Shown here: piece after piece, positions 1-5,798 of the stretch | How positions within the stretch are numbered: position 1 is the first letter of the stretch | Layout: each line of letters begins with the position of its first letter | Assembly: GCA_003557125.1 (NCBI GenBank) | Contig: PWPN01000292.1 | Location: 1 to 5,798, forward strand | Direction: 5' to 3' | From: Phycisphaerae bacterium | Lineage (GTDB): Bacteria > Planctomycetota > Phycisphaerae > UBA1845 > PWPN01 | DNA length: 5,798 nt | Notes under the pieces: generated by a model | Database searches by the model: none | What the model saw: only the letters and a program-made list of their open reading frames with translations | What the model was told of the DNA's origin: nothing | Program-made: the position numbers and the translations under genes

Positions 1-7
1 CGACCAT
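1..7 (-). CDS. Start of a further gene, cut by the window edge (Met-Val...)
   Basis: Only ATG GTC and one more base are visible. The call rests on the ideal AGGAGG 7 nt upstream and on the position 138 nt behind the RTX stop on the same strand, as expected for a fourth operon member. Nothing can be said about its product. Confidence 0.55.
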
Positions 8-14
8 GGTTCGT

Positions 15-20
15 CCTCCT
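15..20 (-). promoter_or_regulatory. Ribosome-binding site of the next minus-strand gene
   Basis: A perfect AGGAGG on the minus strand, 7 nt from the ATG at 7-5. Sequence and spacing are both ideal for initiation. Confidence 0.65.
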
Positions 21-25
21 GGCTT

Positions 26-52
26 GAGGCTCTGCTCCTCCGAGCAACCCTC
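26..52 (-). repeat. Intercistronic hairpin before the next gene
   Basis: In the minus-strand RNA, UGCUC and GAGCA pair around a GGAG loop, extended by GAGG/CCUC across a small internal loop. It ends a few bases before the AGGAGG at 20-15. There is no following U-run, so it is not a standard terminator. The rest of the 125-nt gap (21-145) shows nothing I can name. Confidence 0.35.
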
Positions 53-132
53 GTTGAAAGCCGCCAGTGTAGGGCGAACCACCCCGTCACAGGCCAGCCG
101 CAGAAGGACATACGGTCTTACAGTTCGCGGAT

Positions 133-155
133 GGATCTGTTTAGATCACAGATCC
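133..155. repeat. 7-bp inverted repeat over the RTX stop codon
   Basis: GGATCTG (133-139) and CAGATCC (149-155) are perfect inverted repeats with a 9-nt loop that contains the TGA stop of the RTX gene. No T-run follows on either strand, so it does not qualify as an intrinsic terminator. Confidence 0.4.
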
Positions 156-3100
156 CAGTGCTCGACAAGCGCAAGGGCGTGTGCGAAGTGTTGTGCCGCC
201 GCATTGGGCCAATCAGCATCGGCGTTTTGGCCAGGCACTGCTAGCCGCAGGAAGCCACTGTCGCCCATCTCGAGTTCTGCGCCGGCATGTCCGATCAGGG
301 TTATTCGCCCAGTTCCGTTGTCGAGTTCCAGATCTCCATCGCTGTCCCGGATTACGTCATTGAGGTGCTGGCCCGGCGCCAGAAAATCGCCGACATGCAA
401 CAAATCGCCCTGCTTGAAGTCGTGGATGGTGTCGTGCCCGCCGACGAACAGGAAGGCGTTGATCCCCGACCCGCCCCAGAGATCGTCCCGCCCATCGCCG
501 CCCGAGAGGATGTCATTACCGACTCCTCCCCGGATCTGATCGCGCCCGCTGCCTCCAATCAGGATGTCGTTTCCGGAACCACCCACGATCCAATTGTTAC
601 CGGCATGGCCAAAAAAGACGCTGTCGGTGTCTCTCGCGGAGAACGTATCGCTGCTGACGGTGCCGATGAGCGCCCCGCTGAGTTGATCGAGAACCGACCC
701 CAGCCGGAGCGTCGTCTCCAATGCACTGTCGCTCAGCTCCTGACCATTACGCCCCGCTTGGTTGTTCTGCATGCTCCAATAGTTGGCTCGAACCGTCTGG
801 CCGTCGAATTCGGCTTCGGCATTCCGTGAGTGCAGGACATAGGTGACCCCCTCTGAAGAGAATTCCGTCTCTCGGCCAAGGGCGGACCAACGATTGAGAG
901 CGTCGATGATAACACCGACTCCCCCAGTATCGGCCACCGCAACGGTACCTGAAGCCTCCAGCACCTCACCCTGAGTGGCAATCGTAGTGCTCGCAACTGG
1001 AAACCCGGTACGGATCAGTGTAGCCAGATCCAGCAGTACATTGCTCGACACTTCTTCGCCGCGATCTTCTACCGGCGGCATTTCCGACGCCTCATCCGGC
1101 ACCGTGTGATCGTTGTCCTCGGTGCTTTGCTCCGCACCTGTCTCTGCCTCGGTCTCTAGTGCCCCCTCGGCGCCAGATTCCGGAGCGATCCCGGCTACGG
1201 GCGTGACATCGTTCTCCGACTCAGTGGTCGACTCGAGCATCACCGACGGATCGGGCAGCGTTCCTTCATCTGAAGCCGTAGCCAATTTGGCGAGGTCGTA
1301 ATGCAGCCCTCCATCGAATCGCACAATCTGTACGTTGATGAGGAAGTTTGAACCGTCCGGCCCCTCAACCCGATAGCCGTTTCCCTCTGTGCGGAAACTG
1401 TAGTCCTCCGGGTTACCCGAGAAGATTACTTGGTTCGTCCCGCCGACACCGTTGATATGGTCGTCGCCCGGACCAGGCAGGAAAACGTTGTCGCCTGTAT
1501 CGCCGATCAGGAAATCCTTGCGCGCTGTGCCAACGATCAGGTCCCCGCTGCCATCGGCGGAAACGAACGCGCCCATTTGGTAGTGTGAGCCGCCTTCGAT
1601 CTCCCACCAAGGCTCGGAGTTGGCGTTAAGCTCCTCTAAGAGACGCGAGCGTGGGGTCTCATCGCCGAGATGGCCGTAAAGGCCCCAGGTTCCCCATTTG
1701 GATGAGTATTGGACATCGACAAATTGCATGAACGGGCCGTCGGCCACCGCAGTCCACACCTCCCAGGCTTCGGCGTAGAGGTCGGCCATTGCTTCGCTAC
1801 GCACGAAGCCCGACAGGAACTCGGTTAGGATCTGTTCGTCTTCATCGGAAATGCCGCCTATGAAGGCTAAGTGATGCACGTGTTGGCCACCTTCGTAGCT
1901 GGTCAGCTTCAGCCCTTGGGCATGAGCGGCATCGGCTTGGAGTGCCCAGGTCTGAGCGAGCCGTGGGATCGAGGATCCGAAATCCGGGTCCATAAGCCAG
2001 TCATAGACCAACGCCGCGGCATCCATATCCGGATCCTTGATCGCCGCCAGCAGTGCATCGCGAACCTCCTTATTGCTGACAACCCGGTTACCGAAATAGC
2101 TGGTGATCGCCAGTTCGTCGAAAACCGAGGCCGGTTGAACGTAGTTGTCAGGTTCATAGGTTTGCCATTCCGGGGCTAGCATGTACCGATTTGAGACAAA
2201 TGTGTTAGACGCTTGGGATCCGAGCACGGTCACCAGTCGCCCCTCGGGCTCGTCGGCAAAGACCTCGCGCCAGATCAGTGCCATGTTGGTGGCCATCTTG
2301 GCACCATATGAGAAGAACGCGTTCCAGCTTTCGGTGCCCCATTCCTGGATTGTCTGCTGGCGGAGCCATTGCGTTTGAGAGAAGTTCCCATTCCAAATTT
2401 CGTTGGAATACTCCACGCGCACCGTCAGTGCGGGGTCGAGATGGTCCCGCACATAGGTGGCGAAGGCGCGGACATAGGCGTCGTCGGCCAGATGCGGCAT
2501 GTTGAACCACGGATCGGCTCCGACCAGATTAGCTAGATGTACCATGTCCTCGACTGCCACCCCGTCGGAAGTGCGTAGACCGTCTGCATGAGTGCGCTGG
2601 TCCCAGGTGGTCGTTGTGGAGCCGTTGGTCGCCTGCCAGTCCATGAAACGGATCAGGCGCGAATCCTCGATCAGCGCAAGCCAATCGGGATTGAAGATGC
2701 CACCGGCCTCGTGCAGGTTCACATGGCGCTCATGCACGATCGAGATGTTTCGGATGTAGTCGCCGGTTCCTTGCGGATCGGTTTCCAGAATGTTCAGAGT
2801 GAATTGCCCGCCGGTCTGGTTCTCGAAAACCACTCGGTTGGGTTCGGAACTCAGCACCTTGGCGCCCCCGAGCAGTTCCAGCCGCCCATTACCCTCCCAA
2901 GTCATCACATAGATACCGGTGCGGCTTTCGGCAGCCTCGGGCTGGCCGTTCCACGCCCAGATGGTACCGACCTTGTCGAGCCCCTCGGGGATAGCCTTAA
3001 GCCAGCCCTTCTCGTCCAGATAGCCGCCCTGTAGAAGTGCGTTGTAGGACATCCCGCCCCATTTGCCGGGCTCGTGGCCGATCCAGGGCCTCGCCATCTT

Positions 3101-3886
3101 CATCAGGTCGATGAACTGCATCGCGGTGTTGTAATCGTTGACGCTTGACAGGCCGAAAGCCAGCGTCGGGTTGGAATTCCCTGTCAGGGATCGAAGAGCG
3201 GGGAGCGTTTCCTCGTGTTCGGAAGAAACGGTCTCCTCTGTCGGGTTGTTCACGGATTCTGAAGCCTCTTCCTCGGATGGCGCCGTGACAATCGGCTCAT
3301 TCCCAGCTTCCGGATCGCTCTCAACCGACTCGCCCTCGGTTTCCTGGCCGTCCCCCTTCTGGAGGGTGTCTTCGTCATCGCTCACTATCGGGTCATCCTT
3401 CGGATCTTCAATCACCGGCTCGTTCTGAGATTCCGGCTCGTCGATTTCATCTTCCGCCGTTGGTGGTGGAGTCGTCGTGGTGTCCTCACCGACGGGATTG
3501 TTCTCAGGTTCTTCAGCGGGTTCGTTCGTCTCGTTCACTGGCTCCAAAGGATCAGACAGGGAATCCTCCAGCGGCTCATCCACGATGTCCGGCTTCTGCT
3601 CATCGGCCTCACTGGCCGTTCTGTTGTGGATGCTGTTGCTGTGAAGGGGTGTGCGGCTGCGGAACCAGGTAGAATTTGACATGGCGGGAACCCCGAGTTT
3701 GCTTTGACCCATTTCGCTGAATGCGAAAACGGGACCAGTGAAGCAACTCAGGGTTGACAAGAGGCAAAGCAACGACAGGAAAGCGGGAGCAATTCGCGTA
3801 AAAGGAGCAGAATCCGAGGGCATCCGTTCCAGACGCGCCCAGATCCTGTTCGCGACATCGATCCAAGATGTCATTCGTGCCATCAT
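146..3886 (-). CDS. Large RTX calcium-binding protein with a GH-A-like 'cellulose-binding protein' core; presumed T1SS cargo
   Basis: This is a putative secreted polysaccharide-active protein of 1246 residues from the chosen ATG; the stop is TGA. From the N terminus: hydrophobic signal-like segment (32-55); acidic linker (93-230); core (241-768); degenerate RTX block (777-821) with cap-like tail (826-868); second acidic linker (872-947); unrecognised region (948-1073); canonical RTX block (1093-1146) with an FxxGxDTIxDFxxGD cap; short helical C terminus. The core has VEYSNEIWN (Glu496, candidate acid/base) and TSYEGGQH (Glu665, candidate nucleophile). The GH-A reading is inference from motif order; the similarity to proteins labelled cellulose-binding is recalled, not searched. 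Its place directly behind the ABC and HlyD genes marks it as their likely substrate. Start uncertain: the frame is open to a TTG at 3937, and ATGs also lie at 3883, 3874, 3823 and 3682. The C terminus lacks the usual acidic-plus-hydrophobic (DFxV-like) ending of PrtD substrates. Catalysis versus binding alone cannot be settled here. Confidence 0.92.
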   Translation of the reverse strand: MMARMTSWIDVANRIWARLERMPSDSAPFTRIAPAFLSLLCLLSTLSCFTGPVFAFSEMGQSKLGVPAMSNSTWFRSRTPLHSNSIHNRTASEADEQKPDIVDEPLEDSLSDPLEPVNETNEPAEEPENNPVGEDTTTTPPPTAEDEIDEPESQNEPVIEDPKDDPIVSDDEDTLQKGDGQETEGESVESDPEAGNEPIVTAPSEEEASESVNNPTEETVSSEHEETLPALRSLTGNSNPTLAFGLSSVNDYNTAMQFIDLMKMARPWIGHEPGKWGGMSYNALLQGGYLDEKGWLKAIPEGLDKVGTIWAWNGQPEAAESRTGIYVMTWEGNGRLELLGGAKVLSSEPNRVVFENQTGGQFTLNILETDPQGTGDYIRNISIVHERHVNLHEAGGIFNPDWLALIEDSRLIRFMDWQATNGSTTTTWDQRTHADGLRTSDGVAVEDMVHLANLVGADPWFNMPHLADDAYVRAFATYVRDHLDPALTVRVEYSNEIWNGNFSQTQWLRQQTIQEWGTESWNAFFSYGAKMATNMALIWREVFADEPEGRLVTVLGSQASNTFVSNRYMLAPEWQTYEPDNYVQPASVFDELAITSYFGNRVVSNKEVRDALLAAIKDPDMDAAALVYDWLMDPDFGSSIPRLAQTWALQADAAHAQGLKLTSYEGGQHVHHLAFIGGISDEDEQILTEFLSGFVRSEAMADLYAEAWEVWTAVADGPFMQFVDVQYSSKWGTWGLYGHLGDETPRSRLLEELNANSEPWWEIEGGSHYQMGAFVSADGSGDLIVGTARKDFLIGDTGDNVFLPGPGDDHINGVGGTNQVIFSGNPEDYSFRTEGNGYRVEGPDGSNFLINVQIVRFDGGLHYDLAKLATASDEGTLPDPSVMLESTTESENDVTPVAGIAPESGAEGALETEAETGAEQSTEDNDHTVPDEASEMPPVEDRGEEVSSNVLLDLATLIRTGFPVASTTIATQGEVLEASGTVAVADTGGVGVIIDALNRWSALGRETEFSSEGVTYVLHSRNAEAEFDGQTVRANYWSMQNNQAGRNGQELSDSALETTLRLGSVLDQLSGALIGTVSSDTFSARDTDSVFFGHAGNNWIVGGSGNDILIGGSGRDQIRGGVGNDILSGGDGRDDLWGGSGINAFLFVGGHDTIHDFKQGDLLHVGDFLAPGQHLNDVIRDSDGDLELDNGTGRITLIGHAGAELEMGDSGFLRLAVPGQNADADWPNAAAQHFAHALALVEHWDL
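449..610 (-). repeat. RTX nonapeptide block B (canonical)
   Basis: Six tandem nonapeptides are seen: GHAGNNWIV, GGSGNDILI, GGSGRDQIR, GGVGNDILS, GGDGRDDLW and GGSGINAFL. Most fit the calcium-binding GGxGxDxUx consensus, and the 27-bp period shows in the DNA. The following FVGGHDTIHDFKQGD is the usual closing motif. Such arrays fold on calcium binding outside the cell and lie just before the C-terminal T1SS signal. Confidence 0.95.
1046..1273 (-). other. Acidic low-complexity linker 2 of the RTX protein
   Basis: This encodes about 76 residues with roughly 23 Asp/Glu, plus many Ser, Thr, Pro and Ala (for example ETEAETGAEQSTEDND). It is similar in style to the N-terminal linker and separates the first RTX module from the C-terminal unrecognised region and second RTX block. 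Confidence 0.6.
1424..1558 (-). repeat. RTX nonapeptide block A (degenerate)
   Basis: Five consecutive 9-residue units (ADGSGDLIV, GTARKDFLI, GDTGDNVFL, PGPGDDHIN, GVGGTNQVI) follow the RTX spacing, but few match GGxGxDxUx fully. The next stretch (PEDYSFRTEGNGYRVEG to NVQIVRFDGG) resembles the module that often closes an RTX array. Calcium binding is likely but probably weaker than in block B. Confidence 0.75.
1583..3166 (-). other. GH-A-like core domain ('cellulose-binding protein' type)
   Basis: Residues about 241-768 (numbered from the ATG at 3886) start with FGLSSVNDYNTAMQF and MARPWIG, pass through a probable beta-rich part, then show a barrel-like series of motifs: RFMDW (413-417), DPWFNMPH (458-465), RVEYSNEIWN (Glu496, codon 2401-2399), TVLGSQASN, ELAITSYFG (Tyr597), KLTSYEGGQH (Glu665, codon 1894-1892) and QYSSKWGTWG (Trp731, Trp734). 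In clan GH-A enzymes the acid/base Glu after Asn ends strand 4, the nucleophile Glu ends strand 7 and an aromatic residue ends strand 8. The order and the 169-residue Glu-Glu spacing fit. Catalytic activity is inferred, not shown. Confidence 0.65.
3197..3613 (-). other. Acidic low-complexity linker 1 of the RTX protein
   Basis: This encodes about 138 residues rich in Glu, Asp, Pro, Asn, Thr and Ser. By my count 49 are Asp or Glu and only 3 are Lys, with none Arg. Short motifs such as NEP, EPVI, DPIV and NEPIV recur. It probably forms a disordered spacer between the N terminus and the core domain. The strong strand asymmetry of this codon mix also keeps antisense frames open. Confidence 0.7.
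3722..3793 (-). other. Hydrophobic N-terminal segment resembling a Sec signal peptide or membrane anchor
   Basis: The encoded stretch IAPAFLSLLCLLSTLSCFTGPVFA follows a short Arg-containing region and ends in V-F-A, a plausible signal peptidase I site. Read from the ATG at 3823 (MPSDSAPFTR...) it has a textbook n-, h- and c-region. S-T-L-S-C also loosely fits a lipobox. RTX proteins exported by a T1SS normally carry only a C-terminal uncleaved signal, so this is unusual. It disappears if translation starts at the ATG at 3682. Confidence 0.5.
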
Positions 3887-3913
3887 GGCCCATCCTGCTC
3901 GGCAGGTGGAGCC
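3887..3913 (-). promoter_or_regulatory. Intercistronic hairpin covering the cargo ribosome-binding site
   Basis: In the minus-strand RNA, GGCUCCACCUGC and GCAGGAUGGGCC can pair around a 3-nt CGA loop. This gives ten pairs, one of them G-U, with a 2x2 internal mismatch. The right arm contains the AGGA (3893-3896) and ends directly before the ATG at 3886, so the folded form would hide the ribosome-binding site. The fold is seen in the sequence; a regulatory role is inferred. If translation starts at the upstream TTG (3937), this is just coding sequence. Confidence 0.4.
3893..3896 (-). promoter_or_regulatory. Probable ribosome-binding site of the RTX cargo gene
   Basis: AGGA on the minus strand lies 6 nt before the tandem ATG ATG at 3886-3881. 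It is the best Shine-Dalgarno match I found among the candidate starts of this frame and is the reason for choosing 3886. The TTG at 3937, the ATG at 3712 and the ATG at 3682 have no or weaker matches. Confidence 0.45.
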
Positions 3914-3951
3914 TACGGCAATCCCGTCGCGGTTCAAGGCGCATCGGTTCG

Positions 3952-5370
3952 CTATTCACGGAACGCACGATTGAAGTAACTCATCAACGGCTGGGTCAGA
4001 TAGGTCAATGGAGTGCGCTCGCCGGTGCGCAGGAACACGTCCACCGGCATTCCTGGAAGCAAGGCTCTGTCCGCGAGTTTCTCAAGCTCCGATTCACCCA
4101 CCTCGATCTCGACCGTGTAGTAGTTCATCCCCGTTCGATCATCGGTGATCGCGTCGGCGGAAATCCGTGACACGCCACCCATGACTTGCGGGGTGTCACG
4201 CTGATCAAAAGCCGTGAATTGCAAAGACGCTTCCTGTCCGCGATAGACCTCATCGATGGCCCGCGCTTCCACACGGGACTGGATCACCAGAGGCTGATCC
4301 TGTGGGACGATGTACATCAGCGGCTCTGCCGCTCGGATAACCGACTGAAGAGCGAATATCTGAGTGTCGTGAACAATCCCTCCCGCCGGGGCACGAATGT
4401 CGAGACGGGACAAGGTGTCCATTAGCATCAGCTTGCGTTGCGAAAGTTCGATCTCGCGGAACTGCAAGTCCCGCAACGCCGTGACTGCCTGCTCGCGACG
4501 ACCGGTCTGCAACTGCAACCGGTAAATCTCGTTGCTCACGACCTGCCCGCGGAGCTCGGCGATCTCGGCTTCGAGCCGCCCTATCTGACCTCCGACGCCG
4601 GCCCTTTCCCGGTGCAACTGGCTGACCCTTGCCGACTGGGTGAGCTGACGCGCCAGAAGCGATTCCTGGTCTCGCAATTCGCCATCCAGAAGGTCCGCTT
4701 GCTCACGTAGCGCAACAAGCTGAGCTTCTGTCCCGACAATACGATTCTCGATCTGGATGTTCTTCTCATCGAGCAGGCGAAGCTCCTGGCCCAGCGCCTG
4801 GAGCCTTTCGGTGAAGAGCGCTCTTTCCTCGGCGATATTGGCCGCGAGCTGGGTGTCACGCTCAGCCAGCCCCAAGAGCATCGCTGCGAATCTGATCTCG
4901 CTCGCATCGCTTTGCTCGGCGCGCAGCCGCGCCTGGCGCACCATGATTTCGCGAAGCTGGCCTTCGACGATCTCCAGTTCGGCACGCTGGCGATTGCCAT
5001 CGAGCCGCACCAGGACGTCACCCGGCGCGACGGCGTCGCCCTCGCGAACAAGAATGGCATCGACCACCCCGCCGTCGGGGTGCTGGACGACCTGGCGATT
5101 GGACTGCACCTGGACTGTGCCGGACGTGACGACCGCACCGGCGATGCTGGCGTGAACCGCCCAGAAGCCAAGCCCCCCGACCAGCAGGCAGAGCGCCGCA
5201 ACCCCGGCTGTCAATGGCAAGCGCGCGCTCCAACTGGGCAAGCTTGCATGATCCTCGATGGCTGAAGCCTTTCCCGAGAGCTTTGCAGGGTCAGAGGCTG
5301 GTGTGCCGGAGGTGCGACGCTTGTTCTCCGGGTCGGGTTGGAAAGGCTTCCGGCTGCGTTCAACGAACAT
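3952..5370 (-). CDS. HlyD/PrtE-family type I secretion periplasmic adaptor (membrane fusion protein)
   Basis: This 472-residue protein would link the ABC exporter to an outer-membrane TolC-like channel. Residues 1-50 are a polar cytoplasmic tail and about 51-73 form the single transmembrane helix (LPLTAGVAALCLLVGGLGFW). Residues 90-125 (HPDGGVVDAILVREGDAV) are the first biotinyl/lipoyl-like half-motif. About 126-325 is a long Glu/Gln/Arg/Leu-rich coiled-coil hairpin. The second lipoyl half begins at DIRAPAGGIVHD (324-335). Residues 355-450 are the beta-barrel part, and the end (PGMPVDVFLRTGERTPLTYL) closely resembles the HlyD-family signature. Length and domain order are normal for PrtE/AprE proteins, with a somewhat long N-terminal tail. 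The start is supported by GGAGG 10 nt upstream and the 2-nt gap after the ABC stop. The stop is TAG. The TolC-like partner is not seen. Its cargo is most simply the RTX protein encoded next. Confidence 0.96.
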   Translation of the reverse strand: MFVERSRKPFQPDPENKRRTSGTPASDPAKLSGKASAIEDHASLPSWSARLPLTAGVAALCLLVGGLGFWAVHASIAGAVVTSGTVQVQSNRQVVQHPDGGVVDAILVREGDAVAPGDVLVRLDGNRQRAELEIVEGQLREIMVRQARLRAEQSDASEIRFAAMLLGLAERDTQLAANIAEERALFTERLQALGQELRLLDEKNIQIENRIVGTEAQLVALREQADLLDGELRDQESLLARQLTQSARVSQLHRERAGVGGQIGRLEAEIAELRGQVVSNEIYRLQLQTGRREQAVTALRDLQFREIELSQRKLMLMDTLSRLDIRAPAGGIVHDTQIFALQSVIRAAEPLMYIVPQDQPLVIQSRVEARAIDEVYRGQEASLQFTAFDQRDTPQVMGGVSRISADAITDDRTGMNYYTVEIEVGESELEKLADRALLPGMPVDVFLRTGERTPLTYLTQPLMSYFNRAFRE

Positions 5371-5372
5371 AA

Positions 5373-5798
5373 TTATCGAACCTCCACCCTCGCTGCTTCC
5401 GCGGCAGGTCGGCGAACTGCTCCGGAGTCATGGACAGTTTTCTTCAGTACCTCATCCCGCGGTCCCAGCGCCGCCGTTGCCCCACCCTCAAGCACGATCA
5501 GATTGTCGCATTCCGCGATAGCCAAGGGCTGATGGGTCATGATGATGACGGCTCGACCTTGTCTCTTGAGCTCGCGGACCGCAGCATTGAGTGCTTCTGA
5601 GCCTTCGTAGTCCAGAGCGGAATTCGGTTCGTCGAGAACCACCAGGACGGGCTTTCCGAAAAGCGCGCGGGCAAGGGCGATCCTTTGGCGCTGCCCGCCC
5701 GAAAGCTGGTTTTCGTTGCCATCGACGAACGTGTCGTAGCCTTTCGGCAGTTTGAGGATCATCTCATGCGCATTGGCGCTCTGCGCAGCCTGGATGAC
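5373..5798 (-). CDS. Type I secretion ABC transporter ATPase, PrtD/AprD family (3' part only)
   Basis: This is the C-terminal 141 residues of an inner-membrane ABC protein that powers one-step export of RTX substrates. The gene enters from beyond the right edge and ends in TAA at 5373-5375. Visible motifs are the ABC signature LSGGQRQR (LSGGQ at 5691-5705), Walker B VLVVLDEP with its catalytic Glu and the D-loop SALD (about 5610-5648), and the H-loop His in MTHQP (5532-5534). The stretch before the signature (NAHEMILKLPKGYDT) is typical of the PrtD/AprD/HasD subgroup. The transmembrane domain, Walker A and Q-loop lie outside the window, so activity cannot be judged in full. The tail after the H-loop contains GPRDEVL, as in PrtD proteins. 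It lies 2 nt upstream of the HlyD-type gene, which indicates co-transcription and translational coupling. The family call is very secure; the substrate is inferred from the downstream RTX gene. Confidence 0.96.
   Translation of the reverse strand, partial: VIQAAQSANAHEMILKLPKGYDTFVDGNENQLSGGQRQRIALARALFGKPVLVVLDEPNSALDYEGSEALNAAVRELKRQGRAVIIMTHQPLAIAECDNLIVLEGGATAALGPRDEVLKKTVHDSGAVRRPAAEAARVEVR
5381..5385 (-). promoter_or_regulatory. Ribosome-binding site of the HlyD-family gene
   Basis: GGAGG on the minus strand lies 10 nt before the ATG at 5370-5368, inside the last codons of the ABC gene. It supports this ATG as the adaptor start and fits coupled translation of the two transporter subunits. 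Confidence 0.7.

Noticed and set aside
21..145. Terminator or promoter between the RTX gene and the next gene
   Set aside because: The hairpins there have no U-run. The only -10-like TACACT on the minus strand has no properly spaced -35 partner.
6..539. Plus-strand 177-residue open frame starting at the CCATGG near the edge
   Set aside because: It is antisense to the RTX array and the downstream gap, has no recognisable domain, and its ATG is the palindromic mate of the well-supported minus-strand ATG.
449..610. 27-bp tandem repeats considered as a CRISPR or minisatellite
   Set aside because: They are degenerate and code in frame for RTX nonapeptides, with no spacers.
287..829. Plus-strand 180-residue frame with repeated DxDVV/DPIV-like units
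   Set aside because: The periodicity is the reverse complement of the RTX nonapeptide repeats; such antisense frames are a common artefact over RTX genes.
2588..3034. Plus-strand 148-residue frame
   Set aside because: It lies wholly antisense to the conserved GH-A-like core and shows no motif of its own.
3734..3752. Lipobox (S-T-L-S-C) making the RTX protein a lipoprotein
   Set aside because: It fits only a loose pattern; position -3 is not Leu, and the hydrophobic run continues past the Cys to a better V-F-A cleavage site.
3609..3968. Minus-strand 119-residue frame overlapping the HlyD end and RTX start, including an ATG at 3944 close behind the HlyD stop
   Set aside because: No ribosome-binding site was seen, the composition is unlike a normal protein (Arg- and His-rich, ending in Gln repeats), and the alternative frame runs into the well-supported RTX linker.
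4757..5155. Plus-strand Ser-rich 132-residue frame
   Set aside because: Antisense to the HlyD coiled coil; the Ser/Arg bias reflects the complementary strand of Glu/Leu-rich codons.

Overview
The window is a fragment of one operon-like unit read entirely from the minus strand. It has moderately high GC and tight gene packing. The genes look like an alphaproteobacterial type I secretion locus, and the Rhodobacterales/Roseobacter group is my best guess. That guess rests on protein style only; there is no rRNA or other marker gene here.

Layout in transcription order (right to left): (1) 5798-5373, the last 141 residues of a PrtD/AprD-type ABC transporter, the inner-membrane motor of a type I secretion system (T1SS). 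(2) 5370-3952, a complete 472-residue HlyD/PrtE-type membrane fusion protein, starting 2 nt after the transporter stop. (3) 3886-146, a very large RTX protein of about 1246 residues. It begins 65 nt after the HlyD stop if the preferred ATG is right, or 14 nt after it if a TTG is used. (4) 7-1, the first two codons of a further minus-strand gene, recognisable only because a perfect AGGAGG sits 7 nt before an ATG at the window edge.

The RTX protein is the most interesting item. Its middle (about 530 residues) resembles proteins often labelled 'cellulose-binding protein'. Its motif order is that of a clan GH-A retaining glycoside hydrolase: Asn-Glu on the presumed strand 4, Tyr on strand 6, Glu on strand 7 and Trp on strand 8. 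This core is flanked by two acidic, Pro/Thr/Ser-rich linkers and followed by two separate RTX calcium-binding blocks with an unrecognised region between them. The N terminus carries a Sec-signal-like hydrophobic segment, which is unexpected for a T1SS substrate.

The simplest model is a dedicated export system for a calcium-folded polysaccharide-active enzyme or binding protein, with ABC protein, adaptor and cargo co-transcribed. The outer-membrane TolC-like partner is not in the window and may be encoded elsewhere. Imperfect hairpins precede the cargo gene and the next gene, and the first one covers the cargo ribosome-binding site. No tRNA, rRNA, CRISPR, insertion sequence or convincing terminator or promoter was found. 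The long plus-strand frames are antisense shadows.
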